Position numbers and translations under genes: made by a program. The notes under the pieces were generated by a model that worked only from the letters and a program-made list of their open reading frames with translations, was not told the DNA's origin and did no database searches. This document shows positions 34,901 through 42,551 of a stretch of 64,000 nt of DNA, piece after piece. Position 1 is the stretch's first letter. The number at the start of each line of letters is the position of its first letter. Origin of the DNA: Actinomycetota bacterium (lineage in GTDB: Bacteria > Actinomycetota > Coriobacteriia > Anaerosomatales > PHET01); assembly GCA_029265315.1 (NCBI GenBank), contig JAJUJM010000010.1, forward strand, positions 1 through 64,000, read 5' to 3'.

Positions 34901-35667
34901 CGAAACGTCACCGCAGCTGCCGCGGCCATGGCGGCGAGCAGCTCCGTCAGCACGACGGAAGCACCCATCACATCACCGTTGACTCCCCCGATATGGTTGG
35001 CGATGACGTGCGGCACGACCAACGCCGATCCCAGGCCGACCACGAGCGAAGCTGATGAGGCGAATCCGCTTTGGACCGACACGACCGAGACGATCGCGAC
35101 GACAAGCACGCTGACGACAGCGCCGAACCCGGGACGACCGATCACCGAGGCCCCCAGTCCGTCCGACCGGAGCGGCCTGCCAAGCCAGGCGGCGATGCTG
35201 GCGGCGAGACGACCGTAGATGGGGACGCCCGCGCACACTGCGAGGGCGCCCAGCCCACCGTTCGAGAGAACGACCGCCAGCGACATGGACTGCACGCCGA
35301 AGACCACCACTATCGCAAGCACTCCGAACGCACCGACGTGGCTGTCCTTCATGACCGAGTGGCGACGCTCGGGGACGACTGTCCACGCATCGGCCACATC
35401 AGCCAGACCGTCCCAGTGAAGCCCCCGTGACAAGGCGGCCCACGCCGCCACCAGCGACAATCCGAGAAGCTCACTCTGAGGGACGCCCAAACCGGTGTTC
35501 GCCAACCATGCGACGACAAGCCCGACGCAACTGAAGAAGCCGCCCACCAGCACGAAGTGGTCAGCCGCGTGGGCACGCTTCCCGGGCTCGGGCACGGCGG
35601 TTCCCACCGGCACGGCCGTCAGCAACGCGAATGCGAGTCGGACATCATGGATGAGTCCCCGCGACAT
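34897..35667 (-). CDS. cobS: Adenosylcobinamide-GDP ribazoletransferase
   Basis: The 256-residue integral membrane protein has at least six hydrophobic segments and CobS motifs including RGLHWDGLADVADAW, MKDSHVGAFG and the GGVNGDVMGA segment near the C-terminus. It joins adenosylcobinamide-GDP and alpha-ribazole. The ATG at 35667 is one codon after a GTG, and the gene begins 6 nt from the cobT stop. Confidence 0.93.
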   Translation of the reverse strand: MSRGLIHDVRLAFALLTAVPVGTAVPEPGKRAHAADHFVLVGGFFSCVGLVVAWLANTGLGVPQSELLGLSLVAAWAALSRGLHWDGLADVADAWTVVPERRHSVMKDSHVGAFGVLAIVVVFGVQSMSLAVVLSNGGLGALAVCAGVPIYGRLAASIAAWLGRPLRSDGLGASVIGRPGFGAVVSVLVVAIVSVVSVQSGFASSASLVVGLGSALVVPHVIANHIGGVNGDVMGASVVLTELLAAMAAAAAVTFR

Positions 35668-35673
35668 CACACG

Positions 35674-36753
35674 TCACCCGGCGCCGGACACGCCGGCCTC
35701 GGCGAAGGTGGCCATACCGGACAATACGGCGCACGCGGCATCGATCACGCCGAAGGCCAGCGCCGCACCCGTGCCCTCGCCGAGCCTCATGTCAAGGGTG
35801 AAGACCGGCTCAAGACCGAGCTTCTCGAGAACGATACGATGTCCGGGCTCGGCCGAGAGATGGCTTGCGAGCAGGTAGTCAGCGGCCTGGGGACAGAGCG
35901 CGCATGCGGAGAGCGCAGCAGCGCCGGAGATGTACCCGTCGACGACACATGCGGTGCGACGTGCGGCGCACCCTATCATGACCCCTGCCAACGCTGCGAT
36001 CTCGAGTCCCCCGACAGCAGCGAGCACTCCCAGCGCATCAAGTCGGTCGACCCGATTCACGGCGAGCGCGCGCTCGACGACATGCGCCTTATGTGCGATA
36101 CCTTGCTCATCAAGGCCAGTCCCGGGCCCTACGACGTCCAACGGACCTCGGCCGGTGTAGGCGGCTGTGAGGGCCGCAGCGGCGGTGGAGTTCCCGATCC
36201 CCATCTCCCCGGTGCCGATCAACGTGAATCCGTCGTCGATCGCATCGGTGGCTGCTCGAACGCCGACGCTGACCGCTTGCGCACACTGCTCACGGGTCAT
36301 GGCCGGGCCGTTGGCCATGTTCTGCGTACCAGCGGCGACCTTGCGCCCGATCACGGCATCGTGCCCGGACAGATCGTGAGCGACCCCGACGTCGTAGACG
36401 AGGACCTCGGCGCCTACGCTTCGGGCGATCTGATTGATCGCGGCGCCCCCGGAGACGAAATTGGCCACCATCTGCCACGTCACGTCCTGTGGGTACGGTG
36501 AGACACCCTCAGCCACCACACCGTGATCGGCCGCTGCGAGAATGACCGCCTTGCGTGCCACACTGGGCTTCGACGTCCGTTGGATACGTGCGACACGCGC
36601 GGCGATCTGTTCCAGTCTGCCAAGTGATCTTGGCGGTTTCGTCAGCGAATCGAGGCGCTCCCATGCGGCGCGCTCGCACTCCGGGTCCGTGGGGTCTATC
36701 GCTGCTGTGACACGTGTGAGCTCGGACTCATGAGGTCCCGGTTCCGGTTTCAC
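35674..36753 (-). CDS. cobT: Nicotinate-nucleotide--dimethylbenzimidazole phosphoribosyltransferase
   Basis: The 359-residue enzyme makes alpha-ribazole phosphate. Family motifs include LTKPPRSLGRLEQIA, AADHGVVAEGVSPYP, NFVSGGAAIN, IGTGEMGIGNSTAAAAL, VGPGTGLDEQGI and the catalytic glutamate region MRLGEGTGAALAF. The GTG at 36753 follows AAGGGGTGG; the frame is open to a GTG at 36774. There is a 60-nt gap after cobU. Confidence 0.93.
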   Translation of the reverse strand: MKPEPGPHESELTRVTAAIDPTDPECERAAWERLDSLTKPPRSLGRLEQIAARVARIQRTSKPSVARKAVILAAADHGVVAEGVSPYPQDVTWQMVANFVSGGAAINQIARSVGAEVLVYDVGVAHDLSGHDAVIGRKVAAGTQNMANGPAMTREQCAQAVSVGVRAATDAIDDGFTLIGTGEMGIGNSTAAAALTAAYTGRGPLDVVGPGTGLDEQGIAHKAHVVERALAVNRVDRLDALGVLAAVGGLEIAALAGVMIGCAARRTACVVDGYISGAAALSACALCPQAADYLLASHLSAEPGHRIVLEKLGLEPVFTLDMRLGEGTGAALAFGVIDAACAVLSGMATFAEAGVSGAG

Positions 36754-36813
36754 TTCCACCCCTTCTTCGCGCACCCGACGGCGTTTGTCACCAGACTCGG
36801 CATGGGTCGATGC

Positions 36814-37425
36814 TCAGTCCGCGGGCCAGACGATCCGACTGGGAAGGGACCGGATGTCCACGGCCCTTCCTGCAACACAGAGGTACCCCGCATCAGAGGC
36901 GGCCACGAGCCGCGCGTTACTTCGCCCGAGGACGTCACGGAACAACCGAGCGCTCGGCCACTCGGGGACGACGCCGTCTCCCACCTCGTTGGTCACGACG
37001 ATCGTCGCACCTCGAGCCGCACACAGCGCATCCACGACGCGTTCGACCCGACGTTCGACCTCCCCGACGTATGCGGGGCTGAGGTGTGCCCGCTCATCGC
37101 AAGCGGGACCAGTGCCCTCAAGCGATTCCCAAACGGCCGACATGATCTGCGACACGCACGTGCCCAGACAGTCGACCAACACGGCCTGTGGACCACCCAG
37201 GATGTCGAGCCAGGTTTCTTGTGCCCCGCTCACTTCGAGAACGGCGATCTCGGCAGGACGCTCGACACGGTGACGCTCGATCCGCATGGACATCTCGGCG
37301 TCAACAGGCTCGCCGAACACGACTGCGGTCACCGAGTGACCGCGATCGATGAGGTCGGTCGCCAGACGCGTCGCCATACGTGACTTGCCTGACCGAGCGC
37401 CACCCGTGAGGACGACGAGCGCCAT
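36814..37425 (-). CDS. cobU: Adenosylcobinamide kinase/guanylyltransferase
   Basis: The 203-residue bifunctional enzyme has the P-loop TGGARSGKSRMA and the GMP-accepting histidine in RIERHRVERP. VDCLGTCVSQ and VTNEVGDGVVPEWPSARLFRDVLGR follow. It phosphorylates cobinamide and adds GMP. The ATG shares one base with the rluB stop. Only the nucleotide-loop part of cobalamin synthesis is present, so the corrin ring is either made elsewhere or salvaged. Confidence 0.94.
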   Translation of the reverse strand: MALVVLTGGARSGKSRMATRLATDLIDRGHSVTAVVFGEPVDAEMSMRIERHRVERPAEIAVLEVSGAQETWLDILGGPQAVLVDCLGTCVSQIMSAVWESLEGTGPACDERAHLSPAYVGEVERRVERVVDALCAARGATIVVTNEVGDGVVPEWPSARLFRDVLGRSNARLVAASDAGYLCVAGRAVDIRSLPSRIVWPAD

Positions 37426-38201
37426 CAGTCCTCCGTCCGAGCGTCAGTGACCGCATCGCGCAGTGCGGCGACCTCCGAATCGGAGAGCATACGCCAGCGA
37501 CCGGGCGCAAGATCTCCCAAGCGCACGGGACCGAACGACACCCGTTCGAGCTCTATCACCGGATGACCGACGGCCGAGAACATGCGTCTCACTTGACGCT
37601 TCCTGCCCTCGGTTATGGTGATCTCCATGAGCGTACGTGGGCCGACCGCCTCCACCTCATCGACTTGCGCAGGCGCGGTCGGCCCGTCATCAAGGTCGAT
37701 ACCACGCTCAAGCGCGGTGATGGCGGCCCGGTCAGGACGACCATCGACCAACGCTCGATACGTCTTTGGCACCTTTCGCCGTGGGTGAAGCAGCCGGTGT
37801 GCGAGCTCGCCGTCCGTCGTGAAGAGCAGTAGGCCCGTCGTGTCGTAGTCGAGACGTCCAACAGGGAACAACCCGGGATGTTCTCCCACCGGTACGTACT
37901 CGGCGACGGTGAGGCGGCCTTCCGGGTCCTTCATGGTCGTCATGACGCTTCGCGGCTTGTGGAGCATCAGGTACACGGGAGACTTGGCGATCGTCACGAC
38001 GCGTCCATCGACTTCGACGACGTCGACCGCCGGGTCCACCTTCGCGCCCATCTCGGTCACGACCGCACCGTTCACCCGTACGCGTCCCGCGCTCATCAAA
38101 GACTCGCTCCCACGCCGCGAAGCGACCCCGGCTCGGGCGAGGAAGCGCTGCAGGCGCATCGGCACGACCTGCGCGTCTGGTCCCGGAACGCCGACGTTCA
38201 C
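37425..38201 (-). CDS. rluB: rRNA pseudouridine synthase (RsuA/RluB family)
   Basis: The 258-residue protein has an N-terminal S4 domain (MRLQRFLARAGVASRRGSE) and the RsuA-family catalytic domain. The latter shows the active aspartate in VGRLDYDTTGLLLFTTDG and the EGRKRQVRRM motif. In Gram-positive genomes it usually modifies 23S rRNA. The GTG at 38201 has GAGGTGG upstream; an ATG 14 codons later is possible. It follows scpB directly. Confidence 0.93.
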   Translation of the reverse strand: MNVGVPGPDAQVVPMRLQRFLARAGVASRRGSESLMSAGRVRVNGAVVTEMGAKVDPAVDVVEVDGRVVTIAKSPVYLMLHKPRSVMTTMKDPEGRLTVAEYVPVGEHPGLFPVGRLDYDTTGLLLFTTDGELAHRLLHPRRKVPKTYRALVDGRPDRAAITALERGIDLDDGPTAPAQVDEVEAVGPRTLMEITITEGRKRQVRRMFSAVGHPVIELERVSFGPVRLGDLAPGRWRMLSDSEVAALRDAVTDARTED

Positions 38202-38861
38202 TCAGTCCACCTCGGCGATGTGGTCTTCGCCGTATTCCTCTTCGAAGGATTCTTCAGCCTCATCGCTGCCCAGACCCGAATACGAAGCGTCTCTGCCTGC
38301 TGACGAGAGTCGCTCGCGGATGGCGCGCTCGGTGTCCGCATCGGGAGCGAACTGCTCCAAAGCGGGCAGCTCCGAGATGTCTTTGAGCCCGAACTTCTCG
38401 AGGAACGTCCGCGTGGTGCCATAGAGGATCGCGTTTCCCTGGTTCTTGTCGCGGCCGACCTCTTTCACAAGCCCTTTTTCGATGAGAGAGGCGATCACGC
38501 CCTCGGAGTTGACGCCGCGCACCGCGTTGACGCCGGCCCGCGTGACCGGCTGGTGGTAGGCCACGACCGCAAGCGCCTCCAAGGCCGCCTGCGACAACCT
38601 GCGCGTGTCCCAAGAAAGGACGTACGCCTCGATCACATCGTGGTATGCGGGGTGTGTGTAGAGCCGCCATCCGCCTGCGACCTCACGCAGCTGAAAACCG
38701 CGCTCCGCCTCACGGTAGTCCTGCGCGAGATCGGCCAGCACTGACTCGACATCGCCCGGAGACGTCTCGAGCACCTTCGCAAGACGAGCGGCGCTCACCG
38801 GCTCGTCGCTCACGAACAACAGCGCCTCGACGGCGCCTTTCAGGTCCGCTCCGGCACCCAT
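38202..38861 (-). CDS. scpB: Segregation and condensation protein B
   Basis: The 219-residue protein has the two winged-helix domains of ScpB, with LLFVSDEPVSAARLA, LSQAALEALAVVAYHQPVTRA and LYGTTRTFLEKFGL. An acidic C-terminal tail follows. It binds ScpA and SMC in chromosome condensation. Its ATG directly abuts the scpA stop. Confidence 0.95.
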   Translation of the reverse strand: MGAGADLKGAVEALLFVSDEPVSAARLAKVLETSPGDVESVLADLAQDYREAERGFQLREVAGGWRLYTHPAYHDVIEAYVLSWDTRRLSQAALEALAVVAYHQPVTRAGVNAVRGVNSEGVIASLIEKGLVKEVGRDKNQGNAILYGTTRTFLEKFGLKDISELPALEQFAPDADTERAIRERLSSAGRDASYSGLGSDEAEESFEEEYGEDHIAEVD

Positions 38862-39638
38862 CTACTCATCCTCTCCAAACCATCCGCGCTTCGCAGCCTC
38901 TTCGGCGTCCAGATGGGTGATCACGATGTCTGAGAACTCCTCCTCCTGGACGATGTCGACGAGTCCGCGCTTGTAGAGCTCGAGCACCGCGAGGAGCGTG
39001 ACGACGACGATCTCCGGACTGGGATCGGCACCGACCAGTTCGGAGAACGCCGTACGACCGGCACGTGCCACCTGACTCCGGACGCTTTCCGCGTGCAGTT
39101 CCAGAGAGATCGGCATGCTCGCGACGTGTTCTGCTTCGAGCAGAAAGACCTCACGCCGGTGCTCGAGGTCAGCACATATCACTGCGAGGGTCCGAAGAGT
39201 CAGGCCCTCGAGGTAGTCGGGCATCAGGCCGAGGAACTGCGTCTCCAGACCGGCCTGACGCGGATGTTGGCGGGCCTCGTTCTCCATACGTTGTGCCAAG
39301 GCGGCCGCGGCGTTCTTGAACTGCTTGTAGGCCAGAAGACGTGAGACCAGGACGTCCCGGGCCTCTTCGGGGCTCAGGTCATCGAGCTCGTCACCGATGA
39401 ACACCTCGGCCTTGGGCAGCAGTGATGCTGCCTTGATCTCGAGCAGACTGGCGGCGAGCAGCAGGAACTCGCTGGCCACGTCCAGGTCCAGGTCCTGCAT
39501 CCGCTCGATATGTTCGAGATACTGGTCCGCCACGCTTGTGACGTTGATGGCGCCCACATCGAGTTTCTGGCGACTCACAAGGTGCAGCAGCAGGTCGAAC
39601 GGGCCCTCGAAAACCTCTGTCTTGACGGTGTAGCCCAC
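38862..39638 (-). CDS. scpA: Segregation and condensation protein A (kleisin)
   Basis: The 258-residue kleisin contains FEGPFDLLLHLVSRQKLDVGAINV at the N-terminus (split here for length: FEGPFDLLLHL, then KLDVGAINV). FLLLAASLLEIKAASLLP and a C-terminal winged helix (VVTLLAVLELYKRGLVDI) follow. It links SMC heads. The GTG at 39638 has GAGGAACGG upstream and lies 10 nt after the trpS stop; a TTG at 39665 would overlap trpS. Confidence 0.95.
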   Translation of the reverse strand: MGYTVKTEVFEGPFDLLLHLVSRQKLDVGAINVTSVADQYLEHIERMQDLDLDVASEFLLLAASLLEIKAASLLPKAEVFIGDELDDLSPEEARDVLVSRLLAYKQFKNAAAALAQRMENEARQHPRQAGLETQFLGLMPDYLEGLTLRTLAVICADLEHRREVFLLEAEHVASMPISLELHAESVRSQVARAGRTAFSELVGADPSPEIVVVTLLAVLELYKRGLVDIVQEEEFSDIVITHLDAEEAAKRGWFGEDE

Positions 39639-39648
39639 GCCCCGTTCC

Positions 39649-40728
39649 TCACGCTTCCGAGTCAAGGAAGGACGGGTGGGACTCTTCCACGACCGCGTCC
39701 CGTCGCGCCGGGCCTATCCCGGCGGTCAGCGACGTCCGTGGGTCGATACCGATCAGCTCACGACAGGTGGCCACGACGCCGCTCGTGATCGGTTTGGCCT
39801 TCGCCGCGCCACCGGCCAGCACCTCCGAGGCGAAGCCAGGGATCGCAGCGATCTCGGCCCGTCTCTCGCGGAAAGGCGCGAGGTACTCGACCAGATCATC
39901 CGCGAGCTTTCGCTTGTGTGCGACACAACCGCACTCGGCCACACGACAGCAGCGGTCCCATTCGGCGATCTCATCGGCAGGAGCGATGAGCTTGTGGACG
40001 TGGTGAAGAGGACAGATGTCAGGGTCGCCGGGGTCGGTCTTGAGCTTGCGGGCGGGGTCGGTCATGAAGCTCATGACCTTCGTACGTATCTCATCCTCGC
40101 CATCACTGATGAAGATGGCGTTCCCGTAGCTCTTGGACATCTTCCGGCCGTCCGTGCCCGGAACCCGAGCGCCTTCGGTCGCGATGATGGCCTGGGGTTC
40201 GACGAGGAACGAACCGTACGTGTTGTTGAAGCGACGGACTATCTCTCGCGTGAGCTCGAGGTGGGGCAGCTGGTCTTCACCGACAGGGACCGCGTCGGCC
40301 AACACGATCGCGATGTCGGCGGCCTGAAGCGCGGGATAGAGGAAGAAGCCCACGTTCCCAAGGTCCTTGGTCGTGACCTGTGCTCGCTGTTCCTTGTAGC
40401 TTGGCGTGCGTTCAAGCCACGGCATGGGGAGCACCATGGCGAAGTACAGCATCAGCTCGGCCACCTCGGGCACGTCACTCTGACGGTAGATGGTGCAGAT
40501 CTCCGGATCGAGACCAGCCGCACACCAATCGAGCACCATCTCCTCGGTGAACGTGCCTATCCCGCTCGGGTCCGCCCAGTCACTCGTGAGAGCATGGAAG
40601 TCGGCGATGAAGTAGTACGCATCGTACTCGTGCTGCATTCTGAGCATGTTCTGCAGGTTCCCGAACCAGTGGCCCAGGTGAAGCTTGCCAGTCGGCCTGT
40701 AGCCGGTCAGAGTACGCTTCTTCGACAC
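39649..40728 (-). CDS. trpS: Tryptophanyl-tRNA synthetase with Fe-S-type cysteine motif
   Basis: The 359-residue class I synthetase has HLGH (17-20) and KMSKS (197-201). In the anticodon region it carries C239, C260, C261, C266, C268 and H271. Thermotoga TrpRS binds a 4Fe-4S cluster through C-x22-C-x6-C-x2-C. Here C239-x21-C261-x6-C268-x2-H271 is the nearest alignment, with the last cysteine replaced by histidine and extra cysteines nearby. The GTG start follows GAGGAG. A TACAAT -10 box lies in the 204-bp gap upstream, with a poor -35. Confidence 0.94.
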   Translation of the reverse strand: MSKKRTLTGYRPTGKLHLGHWFGNLQNMLRMQHEYDAYYFIADFHALTSDWADPSGIGTFTEEMVLDWCAAGLDPEICTIYRQSDVPEVAELMLYFAMVLPMPWLERTPSYKEQRAQVTTKDLGNVGFFLYPALQAADIAIVLADAVPVGEDQLPHLELTREIVRRFNNTYGSFLVEPQAIIATEGARVPGTDGRKMSKSYGNAIFISDGEDEIRTKVMSFMTDPARKLKTDPGDPDICPLHHVHKLIAPADEIAEWDRCCRVAECGCVAHKRKLADDLVEYLAPFRERRAEIAAIPGFASEVLAGGAAKAKPITSGVVATCRELIGIDPRTSLTAGIGPARRDAVVEESHPSFLDSEA

Positions 40729-40932
40729 GCGCTCATGTCTCCTCGTCGAGGTGTGCGGGCAGTGCGACTGATTGTAGCGCAGCTCAACTTCGTGGAAGAC
40801 GCTCTATCAGGCCTTTCGCATCGCCTTTGGCCTGCTGCCGCAGAGCATCACTGAAGGATCTCGGGCCGCAGGTGGGTATGATAATTGCGAGAGTCCGTTC
40901 ACGGAGTCTCGTAGTCGCGGAGGTGGTCCGCA

Positions 40933-41865
40933 ATGCGTAAACTGGCCGTCATCGTCGCTCTCTCCGTCGCGTGCGTCATCGCACTTCCGGCGGTCTCGCA
41001 GGCAAAGCAGACCTGGAAATACCCCCTCTACAGCGTCGCGCACGCCAGCGACGGTCTAGGGCTCACGAACGGGTCTCTTTCGCTGCATCGTGTGTACAGC
41101 TCGCGTCACGCCATGCTTGACGTGTTCACGATCTACGGCACCACCTACACATGGACGCGCCCAGCCGACGCGAGCTTCCTGATCCCTCCTTGGACTTCCG
41201 ATTCCATAGTGTCGTGCGGCCAGTGCCACACCACGATCTCCATGCTCGGCTCGACCCCGGCCAGCGGCTATCCCGGCGCATACGACACGCTCAGGCTCGC
41301 CGCGACCGCGAACGGCATGAGCGCGAATGACGTGATCTGCGCCAAGTGCCATGATCTCGTACAAGGCGCCACGTGGAGCAACTCCGTTCACGCCAGCACC
41401 AAACACCGCAACGCTTACGGCCGTTGCGTCTCCTGCCACCTGCAACTCCCGCATGGTGGCGGTCTGCCGCGATTGCTCGGGTACGCTCAGGACCCGTCAC
41501 CTTACTCCACGGTGGCCACGGGGCTTGCCGGCATCGCTCGCGGCAACTACACACCCACGTCGTGGCGCAAACGTGACTGCACGAGCGCCTGTCATTCGCA
41601 GTCGTTCACGTCATGGCCAAGCGGCGGTTCGGTGGCAGGTACCATACGCACGACATCCGGCGCTCCCCTCGCTGGTGCGACCGTCACGATCGTGTCGCAG
41701 ACCGCCACGACCAACGCTTCCGGCGCCTACCGCATCGACAACGTCGGAGTCGGCTATGTGGTCGTCAGGATCGCGGCAAGCGGATACTCGGGCGGGTTCA
41801 TCAACACGACGGTCACCGGCGGATCGGTGGCGACGGTGGACGCCACGCTGACGCCCACGCCGTGA
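40933..41865 (+). CDS. Exported tetraheme-type cytochrome c with carboxypeptidase-regulatory-like domain
   Basis: The 310-residue protein has a Sec signal peptide (about residues 1-24, cleavage near VSQAKQ). It has three CXXCH heme motifs at 95-99, 136-140 and 165-169, and an unusual CX3CH (CTSACH) at 216-221. A C-terminal beta-sandwich of the CarboxypepD_reg type (about 233-310, VAGTIRTTSGAPLAGATVTI) follows. Histidines in SVHASTKHR and SLHRV could be distal ligands. It is probably an extracytoplasmic electron carrier. Its ATG has GGAGGTGG six bases upstream. It stands alone, divergent from trpS and convergent with the M50 gene. Confidence 0.85.
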   Translation: MRKLAVIVALSVACVIALPAVSQAKQTWKYPLYSVAHASDGLGLTNGSLSLHRVYSSRHAMLDVFTIYGTTYTWTRPADASFLIPPWTSDSIVSCGQCHTTISMLGSTPASGYPGAYDTLRLAATANGMSANDVICAKCHDLVQGATWSNSVHASTKHRNAYGRCVSCHLQLPHGGGLPRLLGYAQDPSPYSTVATGLAGIARGNYTPTSWRKRDCTSACHSQSFTSWPSGGSVAGTIRTTSGAPLAGATVTIVSQTATTNASGAYRIDNVGVGYVVVRIAASGYSGGFINTTVTGGSVATVDATLTPTP

Positions 41866-41897
41866 CGCCGCGTCCGATCGGCTTGCCTTAGCGCGCC

Positions 41898-42551
41898 TCA
41901 GGGCAGTAGCGCCTGCAAGAGCGGATCGACCGTCCAGTCGAGATAGTAACCAAGCGGGCTGAAACCCGTCAGGGCGGGGATGCCCCACATCAGCAGCAGC
42001 AGGATGCCGAACGAGTACTGCTGTAGGCGGTACCAACTCATGAGCTGTCGGTCGTTCAAGAAGACCGGGATGACGCTCGATCCGTCCAACGGCGGAATCG
42101 GTATCAGATTGAAGAACATCAGCACGAGGTTCGTGCGAACCAGCAGCGCCCCGATGAGCAGAAGCCATTGGGCGAGCGGGAAGCCACCGGTCTCCCATGC
42201 GACAGCGCCCCAGGCCATGCCTGCCCCCACGAGCGCGAGAGCCAGATTCGCCGCCGGGCCAGCGACCCCGGTGATCAGGTCGCCTTTGCGGACGTCCCTG
42301 AAGTACCGTGGGTTCACCGGCACCGGCTTCGCGTAACCGAAGATAGGACCCCCAGCAAGAGCCAACAGGATCGGCAGCAGCACCGTGCCGAACGGATCGA
42401 TGTGCCGCAACGGATTCAATGACAGGCGTCCCGCTTCCTTGGCGGTGGGGTCGCCCAGTCGATACGCGGCGTAGCCGTGCATGTACTCGTGGAAGGTGAT
42501 CGACGGAAGCAGGAGGGCGAGCCATACCAAGGTCTCGACGCCGAATCTCAC
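41898..42551 (-). CDS. Site-2 protease family (M50B) membrane metalloprotease
   Basis: The 217-residue protein has about five membrane helices. It carries the zinc motif HEYMH at 21-25 and the third ligand aspartate in NLIPIPPLDGS (D156), the YwhC/Rip3-like short form without PDZ. The substrate is unknown. Its ATG overlaps the stop of the large DHH-CBS-CCA gene by 4 bp. It is the last gene of the run from pilB. Confidence 0.88.
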   Translation of the reverse strand: MRFGVETLVWLALLLPSITFHEYMHGYAAYRLGDPTAKEAGRLSLNPLRHIDPFGTVLLPILLALAGGPIFGYAKPVPVNPRYFRDVRKGDLITGVAGPAANLALALVGAGMAWGAVAWETGGFPLAQWLLLIGALLVRTNLVLMFFNLIPIPPLDGSSVIPVFLNDRQLMSWYRLQQYSFGILLLLMWGIPALTGFSPLGYYLDWTVDPLLQALLP

